DNA of 8,112 nt from Deltaproteobacteria bacterium (GCA_016874945.1 VGSO01000118.1:1-8112); one strand, 5' to 3'; positions 1-5,606 are shown, numbered from the stretch's first letter. The notes: generated by a model from the letters alone, not told the origin. Translations and numbers: made by a program.

Positions 1-84
1 TGGGCACTGCCCACAATTTCCTTTCCTAAATCAGTAGGTTAACAACGAATTCTTGTTGAAAAAACCAGAAACTCGGATTCAGTA

Positions 85-106
85 GCACAGGCTTTCCAGC
101 CTGTGC
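85..106. repeat. Short perfect hairpin repeat
   Basis: Arms GCACAGGCT and AGCCTGTGC pair perfectly over 9 bp around a TTCC loop. The hairpin resembles the one at 6190-6208 (GCGCAGGC/GCCTGCGC), and both follow a GTAG-like start, so they look like members of one dispersed REP-like family. There is no T-run on either side and no adjacent open reading frame, so a terminator role is not supported. A second tiny palindrome (TGGGCA-C-TGCCCA) lies at the extreme left edge, 1-13, and may continue outside the window. Confidence 0.6.
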
Positions 107-129
107 CGCCCGGAACTTTTAAGTGCTTG

Positions 130-244
130 ACCGCTAAGACGCCAAGGGGCGCAAAGAAAATCATATTGGCGTCCTGGAGTCCCAGGACGCCAATATTTTT
201 AATTTCTTGGCGAGCCTTTGTGTCTTTGTGTCTTGGTGGTGAAT
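130..244 (+). repeat. MITE-like palindromic element, copy A
   Basis: A near-palindromic element without a gene. Its centre is a hairpin with 15-bp perfect arms (163-177 and 182-196) and loop AGTC, followed on the plus strand by TTTTT (196-200). The outer ends are imperfect inverted repeats: ACCGCTAAGACGCCAAGG at the left, and the complement of ACCACCAAGACACAAAG at the right. Bases 216-241 are identical over 26 nt, in reverse orientation, to 1583-1608 in copy B, and the hairpin core GGCGTCCTGGA is also shared in that orientation. On the minus strand the hairpin is followed by GATTTTC, so it could weakly terminate the membrane-protein gene that ends at 259. Non-autonomous mobility is inferred from structure only. 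Confidence 0.65.
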
Positions 245-258
245 ATTTCCTTGCCCTG

Positions 259-534
259 CTAATTACCCGCCTTTTTCTGTCTTTCCCGGATCATGAAGTA
301 AATGATAATCCCCGAGATCCCCTGGGCCGCGGTGGCCGCAGTCAACAGGACCCGGTACCATGTCCCCAGGGGGTCCCAGTTATAGTGCAGCACTCCCGCG
401 GTCTTGGTGAGCCAGGAAACCTGGCCGGCCGGGGTTAGGGTCAAGACCAGGCCGGTGAGGAACTGCCCGGTCAGGAACCATACCACAATAATCCCCAGAA
501 TGCGGTGGAACTTGCGCACTTCCGGTTCTTTCAT
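259..534 (-). CDS. Small two-helix membrane protein
   Basis: A 91-residue protein of unknown function. The frame is open upstream to 612, but the ATG at 534 is preferred: AGGAG lies 7 nt upstream and the residues before it are not membrane-protein-like. Two hydrophobic segments are visible, about residues 12-34 and 60-82, with a basic tail (RERQKK). The N-terminal helix begins FHRILG and carries an LTG motif, as in PepSY-associated TM helices and some small cytochrome-b-like membrane proteins. H10 and H50 are the only histidines and lie near the membrane edges; haem binding cannot be claimed from this. It diverges from the PhoU-like gene across a 320-bp gap and has no co-directional neighbour inside the window. 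Coding is well supported; function is unknown. Confidence 0.75.
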   Translation of the reverse strand: MKEPEVRKFHRILGIIVVWFLTGQFLTGLVLTLTPAGQVSWLTKTAGVLHYNWDPLGTWYRVLLTAATAAQGISGIIIYFMIRERQKKAGN

Positions 535-854
535 CCCTGTCTCCTGATACCAAGTCGCAGTCGAAAGGCAACAGTTGTAGCGTGATTTATCACGCCCGCC
601 TTCCGGCCGCAATAAATTGCGCCCAATAATACCTTTTTGATTGCACCTTGGTATGATAACTCGATTTTGGATAGTCAGCTCCCGGTTTTCCGCGGAAAGC
701 AGGCGGGCAGGTGCGATTGTTTTTAAAAATTAAGGATTATTCCCCTGGAAAACCAGGTGATGGGGTGATTTTTGATTTAACCATCCTTATTTTCTAATCC
801 AGAAACAATGAATAAGCCCGGCGACTGCGGGACAACTCACCAAGGAGGCGCATC
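535..854. other. Divergent intergenic region, no gene
   Basis: This 320-bp gap separates two divergently transcribed genes and must hold both promoters. I see no convincing -35/-10 pair on either strand. It contains a 16-bp palindrome at 580-595 (listed separately), a small hairpin CCTGG-AAAA-CCAGG near 744-757, and AT-rich stretches at 720-740 and 764-800. An AAGGAGG Shine-Dalgarno at 842-848 serves the PhoU-like gene. Confidence 0.6.
580..595. promoter_or_regulatory. 16-bp perfect palindrome, possible operator
   Basis: GCGTGAT-TT-ATCACGC is a perfect inverted repeat about 45 bp upstream of the membrane-protein start. The inner GTGA-N4-TCAC is of the CRP/FNR-superfamily type, although the spacing differs from the E. 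coli CRP site. Its place between divergent genes is right for an operator; the regulator is unknown. Confidence 0.35.
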
Positions 855-1475
855 ATGGCGGAAGCACAAGTTATCAAGGATCAAGCAGAACTCATCGGCC
901 CCGTCGTCGACAATCTGAGAAGAATGATGGGGGCCGCCCGGTCGGCCTTCAACCGTCACAGCCGGGCTAGTCTGGAGGAAATAAAGAGCCACCAGGCGGC
1001 CCTGGCCCAGGACCTCGACAAGGCCACCAAACAAGCAACCTCTACCGCCCGGGTATCCGAGGCGGAAAAATCTGCGGTGCTCCGAGTCCAAAGCGTCCTG
1101 AACCACCTGCAACTCATCGGGGACAACATCGGAGGCCTGTCCGACCCTATCCAAAAGAAGATCAAGGACAGCATCCTGTTTTCGGACAAGGCGGTGTTTC
1201 AGACCAACTATCTCTTTGACTTTCATACCGGCATGTTCCGCTCCATCCTGGACATCCTCACCACTGACAACGCGTTCTTGAAAAAATACATGGCCCAGGA
1301 GGCCCATAACCTCATCCAGGCGTGCAGCAATTTCGCCACGGAGCACGAGGACCGGATGATCGAGGGACTGTGCCTGCCCCAGGCCGCCCCCATCTTCCTG
1401 ACTATCCTGGACCGCATGCGGGCCATCGGACAGCACGAGGTGGACATCGCCAGCATTTTGGCCAAGAAGGGTTGA
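855..1475 (+). CDS. PhoU-domain-like helical protein
   Basis: A 206-residue soluble, almost wholly helical protein with no signal peptide or membrane segment. The start is firm: AAGGAGG lies 6 nt before the ATG. The C-terminal stretch with EDRMIEGLCLPQ followed by a LDRMRAIGQHEVDIA-like helix (about residues 164-201) resembles the PhoU-type helical domains found alone or at the C-terminus of Na/phosphate cotransporters. These usually bind metal ions or regulate phosphate uptake. The N-terminal part (residues 1-75) is Lys/Ala/Gln-rich and could form a coiled coil. No phosphate transporter or pst gene is in the window, so a phosphate role is not shown by context. The antisense frame 837-1484 is a shadow. 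Family assignment is moderate, coding nature strong. Confidence 0.7.
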   Translation: MAEAQVIKDQAELIGPVVDNLRRMMGAARSAFNRHSRASLEEIKSHQAALAQDLDKATKQATSTARVSEAEKSAVLRVQSVLNHLQLIGDNIGGLSDPIQKKIKDSILFSDKAVFQTNYLFDFHTGMFRSILDILTTDNAFLKKYMAQEAHNLIQACSNFATEHEDRMIEGLCLPQAAPIFLTILDRMRAIGQHEVDIASILAKKG

Positions 1476-1582
1476 GGAGAGCAAACCCCCGGTAACCCGC
1501 CGGGCCTAAAAATGTGATTTGAAATAAGGCATTTATGACAAAACTGTGCTGAAAGAGGCAGAGAATTTTTGAGTCCAACAGT

Positions 1583-1684
1583 CACCACCAAGACACAAAG
1601 ACACAAAGTAAAAAATATGGGCCTCCTGGTGTTCCAGGACGCCCATTAATATTCCTGGGTGAATCTTGTTGTCTTGGTGGTGAA
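1583..1684 (-). repeat. MITE-like palindromic element, copy B
   Basis: This is an inverted copy of the element at 130-244. It has perfect 13-bp terminal inverted repeats, CACCACCAAGACA (1583-1595) and its complement at 1670-1682, and a central hairpin (1617-1629 with 1634-1646, one mismatch). The left 26 nt match 216-241 exactly in opposite orientation. There is no coding capacity. It lies immediately downstream of hdrB, whose stop is at 1690, and supplies that transcript with a terminator-like hairpin. The two copies bracket the membrane-protein and PhoU-like genes. Confidence 0.7.
1610..1646 (-). terminator. Rho-independent terminator after hdrB
   Basis: Read on the minus strand, a 13-bp stem with one mismatch (GGCGTCCTGG-type arm, 4-nt loop) is followed by ATTTTTTA. 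It lies about 45 nt past the hdrB stop codon. It is also the core of MITE-like copy B, so the repeat appears to have been used as a terminator. Confidence 0.6.
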
Positions 1685-1689
1685 TCTTT

Positions 1690-2547
1690 TTAAGCTACAA
1701 GTTTCAGCTCCTCCAGCAGGGGCCGGGGGTCCACGATGTGCCGGGGCCACCACTCCTCGTAGTCTTCCGCTCCCAGGGCCAGGGCCAGGACTTCGGAAAA
1801 GTGAAAGACGGGAAGCCGGACCTTGCTGGTGCAGCGGATCTCCAGGTTAAGCTGGCACATGGCGCAGGCGGTGACGATGCAGTTGGCCCGGGCGGCTACG
1901 GCGCTGTCAATGATTTCATTCACCAGGGGCGTCACGACTTCCGGGTCGGTGGCGGACAGAAACGAGCCGCAGCAGCGGTAGGCGTAAGCGTCGGGCGCCG
2001 GCTCCGCGCCCAGCATCTTCAAGAGGTTTTCCATCTCTCCCTGGAAATATTTTTCTTTCTGCATCCGGGGCGGCCGGAACAGGGTGCACCCGTAGTACGG
2101 CACAAACTTTACCCCCTGGAGGCTCCGTTTGAGATTTTTCTTCAGGCGGTCCGTGCCATGGCGCACCAAAACCTCCATGAAATGGACGATTTCCAGGTCC
2201 AGGGGTATGGGCCGGCCCCAATGGTCTTCCAGGGCGTGGTGCGCCTCGGGGCTGGCGCGCAGGCATTCCTGGGCGCTGCGCAAATAGTGGAGGCACCGGG
2301 GGCACATGGCCACCAGGGGCCATCCCGGAGGGGCCAGGGAGAGATTGCGGGCCGCCATCCCCAGGCTCAGATTCTTGCACATGGTCTGGGCCGAAGAAGA
2401 GCCGCAGCAGTTCCAGTCTTCCAGCTCCATGAGGTTGAAGCCCAACACCTTGGCTGCCTTTTTGATGGATTCATTGGCCTCGGTGGCCGTGGTGGCCATG
2501 GAGCAGCCGGGAAAGTAAGAGAAATTAAGATAGGGGCGCCGGCTCAT
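1690..2547 (-). CDS. hdrB: Heterodisulfide reductase subunit B-like (HdrB)
   Basis: A 285-residue protein with two CCG (cysteine-rich) domains. Domain 1 has C15 (YFPGCS), C47-C48 (NCCGSS), C81 and C84 (CPRC). Domain 2 has C153 (YYGCT), C191-C192 (RCCGSF), C227 and C230 (CAMC). In HdrB of methanogens such motifs bind two non-cubane [4Fe-4S] clusters that cleave the CoM-S-S-CoB disulfide. In bacteria the thiol or disulfide partner is usually unknown. All ten cysteines are present, so the protein should be active. The start MSRRPYL is chosen because GGAGG precedes it and its ATG overlaps the hdrC stop (ATGA); the frame extends 7 codons further upstream. HdrC and HdrB probably form a complex. The flavin subunit HdrA is not in this window. 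Confidence 0.9.
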   Translation of the reverse strand: MSRRPYLNFSYFPGCSMATTATEANESIKKAAKVLGFNLMELEDWNCCGSSSAQTMCKNLSLGMAARNLSLAPPGWPLVAMCPRCLHYLRSAQECLRASPEAHHALEDHWGRPIPLDLEIVHFMEVLVRHGTDRLKKNLKRSLQGVKFVPYYGCTLFRPPRMQKEKYFQGEMENLLKMLGAEPAPDAYAYRCCGSFLSATDPEVVTPLVNEIIDSAVAARANCIVTACAMCQLNLEIRCTSKVRLPVFHFSEVLALALGAEDYEEWWPRHIVDPRPLLEELKLVA

Positions 2548-3137
2548 TTGGATTCCCTCCAGTAACACTTAAAGAGTTCGGTGATTTCCCCGATATTTTT
2601 CACCCGGGAGGGCCGCAGCTCCAGCTTGCGCCTGGCCAGCATTTTTAGGCCCACGTCCAGGTCGCTGAACCAGCGGCCCGTCTGCATCTTGTACCGCCAC
2701 ATAATGCTCAGCTTATGAGCCCGGCCGTAACGCTCCAGGGAGCGCAGCACTTCTTCGTGAAAGTCAAGGATATTGGGCTTGGCGATGGGCGCCCCTGCTT
2801 CCACTGCCTTTAAACGCAGGGAGTCCATCACCGCCGCGATGTCGATGCCCATGGGACACTGGCTGGAGCAGGTATGGCAGCCCACGCAGATCCAGATGGT
2901 GCTGCACCGCAGCACCTCCTGCTCCATGCCGTATTGGAGCATTCGCATGATCACGTTGGGCGGATAGTCCATGGCCTGGACGAAGGGGCACCCGTTGGCG
3001 CAGGTCTGGCACTGGAAACATCGCTGAAACTGGGTGCCGCTGCGCTTCCGGATGTCCGCGGCCAGGGCCCGGTTCATCCCGCTGATCTCCACCGCCGGAA
3101 ATTCCCGGGACTTTTCTTGGAGTTTGGGTTGACTCAT
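2544..3137 (-). CDS. hdrC: Heterodisulfide reductase subunit C-like (HdrC)
   Basis: A 197-residue iron-sulfur protein with two classical [4Fe-4S] motifs: C40-C43-C46-C50 (CFQCQTCANGCP) and C84-C87-C90-C94 (CVGCHTCSSQCP). HdrC relays electrons between HdrA (or another donor) and the catalytic HdrB. After the second motif the chain is helical and basic, as in other bacterial HdrC proteins, with no membrane segment, so it is not a QmoC or DsrM-type fusion. The start at 3137 has a modest AAGGTAG upstream. Its stop overlaps the hdrB start by 4 nt, which implies translational coupling. An 89-nt gap with a period-7 repeat separates it from iscU. No promoter was recognised there, so readthrough from the isc-like genes is likely but unproven. 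Confidence 0.9.
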   Translation of the reverse strand: MSQPKLQEKSREFPAVEISGMNRALAADIRKRSGTQFQRCFQCQTCANGCPFVQAMDYPPNVIMRMLQYGMEQEVLRCSTIWICVGCHTCSSQCPMGIDIAAVMDSLRLKAVEAGAPIAKPNILDFHEEVLRSLERYGRAHKLSIMWRYKMQTGRWFSDLDVGLKMLARRKLELRPSRVKNIGEITELFKCYWRESK

Positions 3138-3200
3138 AGCTTGACTACCTTCTTTTATCGGATGACATTTATCTTTGGATGATCTTTAGTTGCCTGTACC

Positions 3201-3221
3201 CCGAAAACCGAAAACCGAAGA
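3201..3221. repeat. Period-7 heptamer array (CCGAAAA type)
   Basis: Three consecutive heptamers, CCGAAAA, CCGAAAA and CCGAAGA, lie just past the iscU stop, between iscU and hdrC. Similar 7-bp-period arrays with different units occur at 5647-5667, 5736-5752, 6313-6326, 6511-6552 and 8074-8094. Confidence 0.6.
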
Positions 3222-3226
3222 CCGTA

Positions 3227-3601
3227 CTAATGGGCCGCCCGTTTTTCCTCATACTGCTGGATAGCCAAAGCCAGGGCTTCGGCGCCCAGGTTGGAGCAGT
3301 GCATTTTGTTAGGAGGCAAGCCTCCCAGGGCCTCGGCCACCGCTTTGCGGGTGATCTGCCGGGCCTCCTCCAACGTCTTGCCTTTGGCCATTTCGCTGAC
3401 GATGCTGGACACCGCAATGGCGGCCACGCAGCCGAAGGTTTGAAATTTGATGTCCGCGATGCGGTCGTCTTCGACCTTGATGTAAAAGGTCATCATGTCC
3501 CCGCACTGGGGGTTGCCCACTTCGCCCACACCATCGGCGTCTTCGATGACTCCCGTGTTCCGGGGATTAGCAAAGTGCTCGATTACGATTTGCGAATACA
3601 T
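3227..3601 (-). CDS. iscU: IscU/NifU-type Fe-S cluster scaffold
   Basis: A 124-residue single-domain IscU/NifU-N protein, the scaffold on which [2Fe-2S] clusters are built. The ligand set is complete: C33 and D35 in GNPQCGD, C58 in TFGCVAAIA, and H101-C102 in PPNKMHCS. The GGLPPNKMHC form is the type common in anaerobes rather than the enterobacterial LPPVKIHC. There is no C-terminal NifU or ferredoxin domain. The start (MYSQIVIEHF) has GAGG 6 nt upstream and lies inside the 3' end of the Rrf2 gene, overlapping it by 35 nt. The scaffold looks functional although the IscS-like protein encoded two genes upstream has lost its PLP lysine. No hscA, hscB, fdx or iscA is present nearby. Confidence 0.92.
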   Translation of the reverse strand: MYSQIVIEHFANPRNTGVIEDADGVGEVGNPQCGDMMTFYIKVEDDRIADIKFQTFGCVAAIAVSSIVSEMAKGKTLEEARQITRKAVAEALGGLPPNKMHCSNLGAEALALAIQQYEEKRAAH

Positions 3602-4034
3602 CTGTTTCCTCGTAGTTATCTCCGGCTTCTTTGGCCATTCTCACCAAATCCGCCAGGGTTATGGACTGGAGCTTGTCAAACATGGCCTGGGAAGCCTCCT
3701 TCCAGATGAGGCGGGTGGGGCACCCCGGGGCGCGCTTGCAGATTTCCGGTCTTTCCGTGCACTCCACCAGATTTACGCCTTCTTCCAATACCGCCACCAC
3801 TTCCCCCACGGTGATCTCCTCCGGCGGCTTGGCCAAAATGTGGCCGCCTTTGGGACCCCTCAAGCTTTTGACGAAGTCGGCTTTTTTTAGGGGAATGATG
3901 ATCTGCTCCAGGTATTTCACCGAGATCCCCTGGCGGGCCGCCACGTTGCTTAGGTGGATGGGCCCCTGGTTGTAGTGCAGGGCCATGTCCAACAACAGCC
4001 TGGTGCCATAACGACTTTTAGTGGAAAGTTTCAT
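3567..4034 (-). CDS. iscR: Rrf2/IscR-family regulator with cluster cysteines
   Basis: A 155-residue Rrf2-family transcription factor. The N-terminal winged helix begins MKLSTKSRYGTRLLLDMA. The recognition-helix region has YLEQ (E43), and the wing has RGPKGG (59-64). Three cysteines, C92, C99 and C105, match the [2Fe-2S] cysteines of IscR (C92, C98, C104 in E. coli). The fourth E. coli ligand, His107, is Arg here (CPTR), so a different fourth ligand or altered cluster stability is likely. The ATG directly follows the iscS-like TAG, and its AGGAGG lies inside the last iscS codons. The C-terminal tail past residue 143 overlaps iscU. It probably senses Fe-S status and acts on the operon promoter near 5550-5606. 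The gene symbol is by family; the exact regulon is unknown. Confidence 0.85.
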   Translation of the reverse strand: MKLSTKSRYGTRLLLDMALHYNQGPIHLSNVAARQGISVKYLEQIIIPLKKADFVKSLRGPKGGHILAKPPEEITVGEVVAVLEEGVNLVECTERPEICKRAPGCPTRLIWKEASQAMFDKLQSITLADLVRMAKEAGDNYEETDVFANRNRALC

Positions 4035-5222
4035 CTATCCTCCTGATACTGCTGCCATTTTTTTTCGCCAGACCGGGGAAAAAGAACGCAGCCGCTCCAC
4101 CGCCTGAGGTAAGTGGTCCATCACCTGGGCCACATCTTCCTGACCATCATCCTGGTTAAAAGTAAAAACTATGGAACCTTGGGCCACTTCAGGGGGAAGG
4201 CCGATGGCGCACAAGACCGGGGAAACTTTTAGAGCCTTGGAGGCGCAGGCCGAACCGGTGTTGGCATAGATCCCCTTGGCATTCAGCATGAAAATTAGGG
4301 CCTCTCCTTCGATGCCCTCCATGCAGAAGCTGGCATGGCCCGGGAGCCGCCGCTCCGGGTGGCCGGTGTAAATGGCATAGGGAATGCGCTCCATGACCCC
4401 GGCCTTCAGTTGATCCCGCAGCTGGGCCAGATATGGCCCTTTTTCGGGCAATTCGATTTCAGCCAGCTCCGCGGCCCGGCCCAGGCCTACGATGCCGGGC
4501 ATGTTTTCCGTGCCGGCCCGTCGGCCGTTTTCCTGGATGCCCCCATGAATCTGGGGCACCAGGCGGAGCCTCCGGCGGAAATACAACGCGCCCACGCCCT
4601 TGGGTCCCTCCAAGGCCGGCCCGGAGAGACTCAGCAGGTCCACCCCCAGTTCCTGCACGTCCACGGGAATCTGGCCCACCGTGGCCACCGCGTCGGTGTG
4701 GAAAATGATTCCCTGCTCCCGGCAGCGGCGGGCCAATTCCGCCAGGGGCTGGATGGTGCCGATCTCATTGCTGGCATGAATAATGGACACCAGCACCGTG
4801 GCCGGATTGATGACTTTTTGCAGCCGCTCCGGGTCCACCACGCCGTGGCGGTCCACGGGGAGAAAGGTCACTTCAAAATCGTGGAATTTCTCCAGGTAGC
4901 GGGCGGCGTTGAGCACCGAGTGATGCTCCACGGCGGACACCACTACATGGCGGCCCTTCTTCAAGTGGGCCAGGGCCGCGCCTTTAATTGCCAGGTTATT
5001 GGCTTCCGCACCGGAGGAAGTGAAAATAATCTCTTCCGCATGGGCATGGATGAGCCGGGCCACCTTGGCCCGCTGTTCCTCCAGCGCCTCTTTGGCTTGC
5101 GCCCCCAAGTCATAGACCGCGGAGGGATTGCCGAAGCCCTCGGTGAAATAAGGGAGCATGGCTTCCAGCACTTCCCGGCGCACCGGCGTAGCCGCGGCGT
5201 GATCCAGATAAACTCGTTTCAT
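4035..5222 (-). CDS. IscS/NifS-like protein lacking the PLP lysine
   Basis: A 395-residue, full-length class-V aminotransferase-fold protein of the IscS/NifS family. Active-loop C326 (GSACAS) is present. Also kept are H100 (EHHS), N152 (NEIG), D177 (HTDAV), S200 and T238, matching E. coli H104, N155, D180, S203 and T243. The lysine that forms the Schiff base with PLP is missing: the usual SGHK reads SGPA, with P202 and A203 for His205 and Lys206. In addition Thr76 is A72, Gln183 is A180, and Arg356 (substrate carboxylate) is V352. The frame is open throughout and flanking motifs are intact (EGPKGVGALY, RRAGTEN), so these are codon changes, not a frameshift. Cysteine desulfurase activity is not expected. 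It may bind IscU and offer C326 as a persulfide or cluster ligand, as proposed for Archaeoglobus IscS. The start has GAGG 8 nt upstream, next to the TusA-like stop. Confidence 0.9.
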   Translation of the reverse strand: MKRVYLDHAAATPVRREVLEAMLPYFTEGFGNPSAVYDLGAQAKEALEEQRAKVARLIHAHAEEIIFTSSGAEANNLAIKGAALAHLKKGRHVVVSAVEHHSVLNAARYLEKFHDFEVTFLPVDRHGVVDPERLQKVINPATVLVSIIHASNEIGTIQPLAELARRCREQGIIFHTDAVATVGQIPVDVQELGVDLLSLSGPALEGPKGVGALYFRRRLRLVPQIHGGIQENGRRAGTENMPGIVGLGRAAELAEIELPEKGPYLAQLRDQLKAGVMERIPYAIYTGHPERRLPGHASFCMEGIEGEALIFMLNAKGIYANTGSACASKALKVSPVLCAIGLPPEVAQGSIVFTFNQDDGQEDVAQVMDHLPQAVERLRSFSPVWRKKMAAVSGG

Positions 5223-5231
5223 ATCTTAGCC

Positions 5232-5492
5232 TCAGTGAATCTTGCGAATGTAAAGCCTGTAGCAGTCTTCGTGTTCGTCTTCCCCGACGCCGATGAACTC
5301 CTGGCCGTACTTGGCGCACCAGGCGGGGATATCTTCCAGGGCGCCGTCATAGTCCGTCAGGACTTCCAGCACCTGGCCCATTTCCAGATCCGCCAGCATT
5401 TCCCCGGGTTCCAGGAGGTGCATGGGGCAGACCCGGTAAACCAGGTCCGCGGTGGCGTCGGCCTTGCACTCCGTCTCTTCCAAGAACTTCAT
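5232..5492 (-). CDS. TusA/SirA-like sulfur carrier protein
   Basis: An 86-residue protein with TusA-like layout: an N-terminal strand, then RVCPMHLLEP (C22), a helix with LADLEMGQVLEVLTDY, and a DGALEDIPAWC stretch like the TusA DDPATTRDIPGFC region. It ends in a YRLYIRK strand like TusA YRYLIRK. TusA carries a persulfide on the CPxP cysteine and passes it on from IscS. Here the motif is CPMH, so the second proline is lost, while the cysteine remains. C59 occupies the position of the second TusA cysteine; C9 and C77 are extra. The start at 5492 has GGAGG; an upstream ATG at 5516 has none. It is the first gene of the isc-like operon, and its stop lies 9 nt before the IscS-like start. Family assignment is fairly sure; its partner and direction of sulfur flow are not. 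Confidence 0.78.
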   Translation of the reverse strand: MKFLEETECKADATADLVYRVCPMHLLEPGEMLADLEMGQVLEVLTDYDGALEDIPAWCAKYGQEFIGVGEDEHEDCYRLYIRKIH

Positions 5493-5547
5493 ATGCCCTC
5501 CCTGCCCGGGCGGCAATTACGATTGCCGGGCAGACTTTGTGCTTTTG

Positions 5548-5574
5548 TATACCATTAATCTATATACCATTAAT
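5548..5574. promoter_or_regulatory. Tandem 12-bp direct repeat, candidate Rrf2 operator
   Basis: TATACCATTAAT occurs exactly twice, at 5548-5559 and 5563-5574, with a 15-bp period. On the coding (minus) strand it reads ATTAATGGTATA. It lies between the predicted -10 and the TusA-like start codon, overlapping the expected transcription start. The operon itself encodes an Rrf2/IscR-like factor, so autoregulation through this site is the simplest reading. Confidence 0.5.
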
Positions 5575-5576
5575 AT

Positions 5577-5606
5577 ATAAAATAAGATTTGACGGTAGGA
5601 TGTCAA
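5577..5606 (-). promoter_or_regulatory. Promoter of the tusA-like/isc-like operon
   Basis: On the minus strand a perfect -35 TTGACA (5601-5606) is followed after 18 bp by TTTTAT (5577-5582, 4 of 6 to consensus), in an AT-rich stretch. The -35 lies in an inverted repeat TTGAC-N8-GTCAA (5589-5606), which could be a further protein-binding site. A strong terminator immediately upstream isolates this unit from the NIL-ferredoxin gene. Confidence 0.5.

Noticed and set aside
103..438. 111-residue plus-strand open frame at the left edge
   Set aside because: It runs through the palindromic MITE-like copy A and antisense to the small membrane protein, with no ribosome site.
837..1484. 215-residue minus-strand open frame opposite the PhoU-like gene
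   Set aside because: The plus-strand frame has a strong AAGGAGG, a PhoU-like C-terminus and ordinary helical composition; the antisense frame has none of these.
1488..1504. Terminator after the PhoU-like gene (CCCGG/CCGGG hairpin)
   Set aside because: The stem is 5 bp and no T-run follows; it is too weak to call.
1738..2565. 275-residue plus-strand open frame opposite hdrB
   Set aside because: It is the complement of an intact HdrB with all cysteine motifs; the translation is Gly/Ala/His-rich and without domains.
4600..4640. A frameshift or sequencing error as the cause of the lost lysine in the IscS-like protein
   Set aside because: The frame and family motifs are continuous on both sides (LLSLSG before, GPKGVGALY after), the changes are whole codons, and independent pocket residues at 72, 180 and 352 have also changed.
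4335..5558. 407-residue plus-strand open frame opposite the iscS-like gene
   Set aside because: It lies antisense to a clear IscS-family protein and the TusA-like gene, is His/Gly/Arg-rich with no family features, and has no ribosome site. It is a GC-driven shadow.
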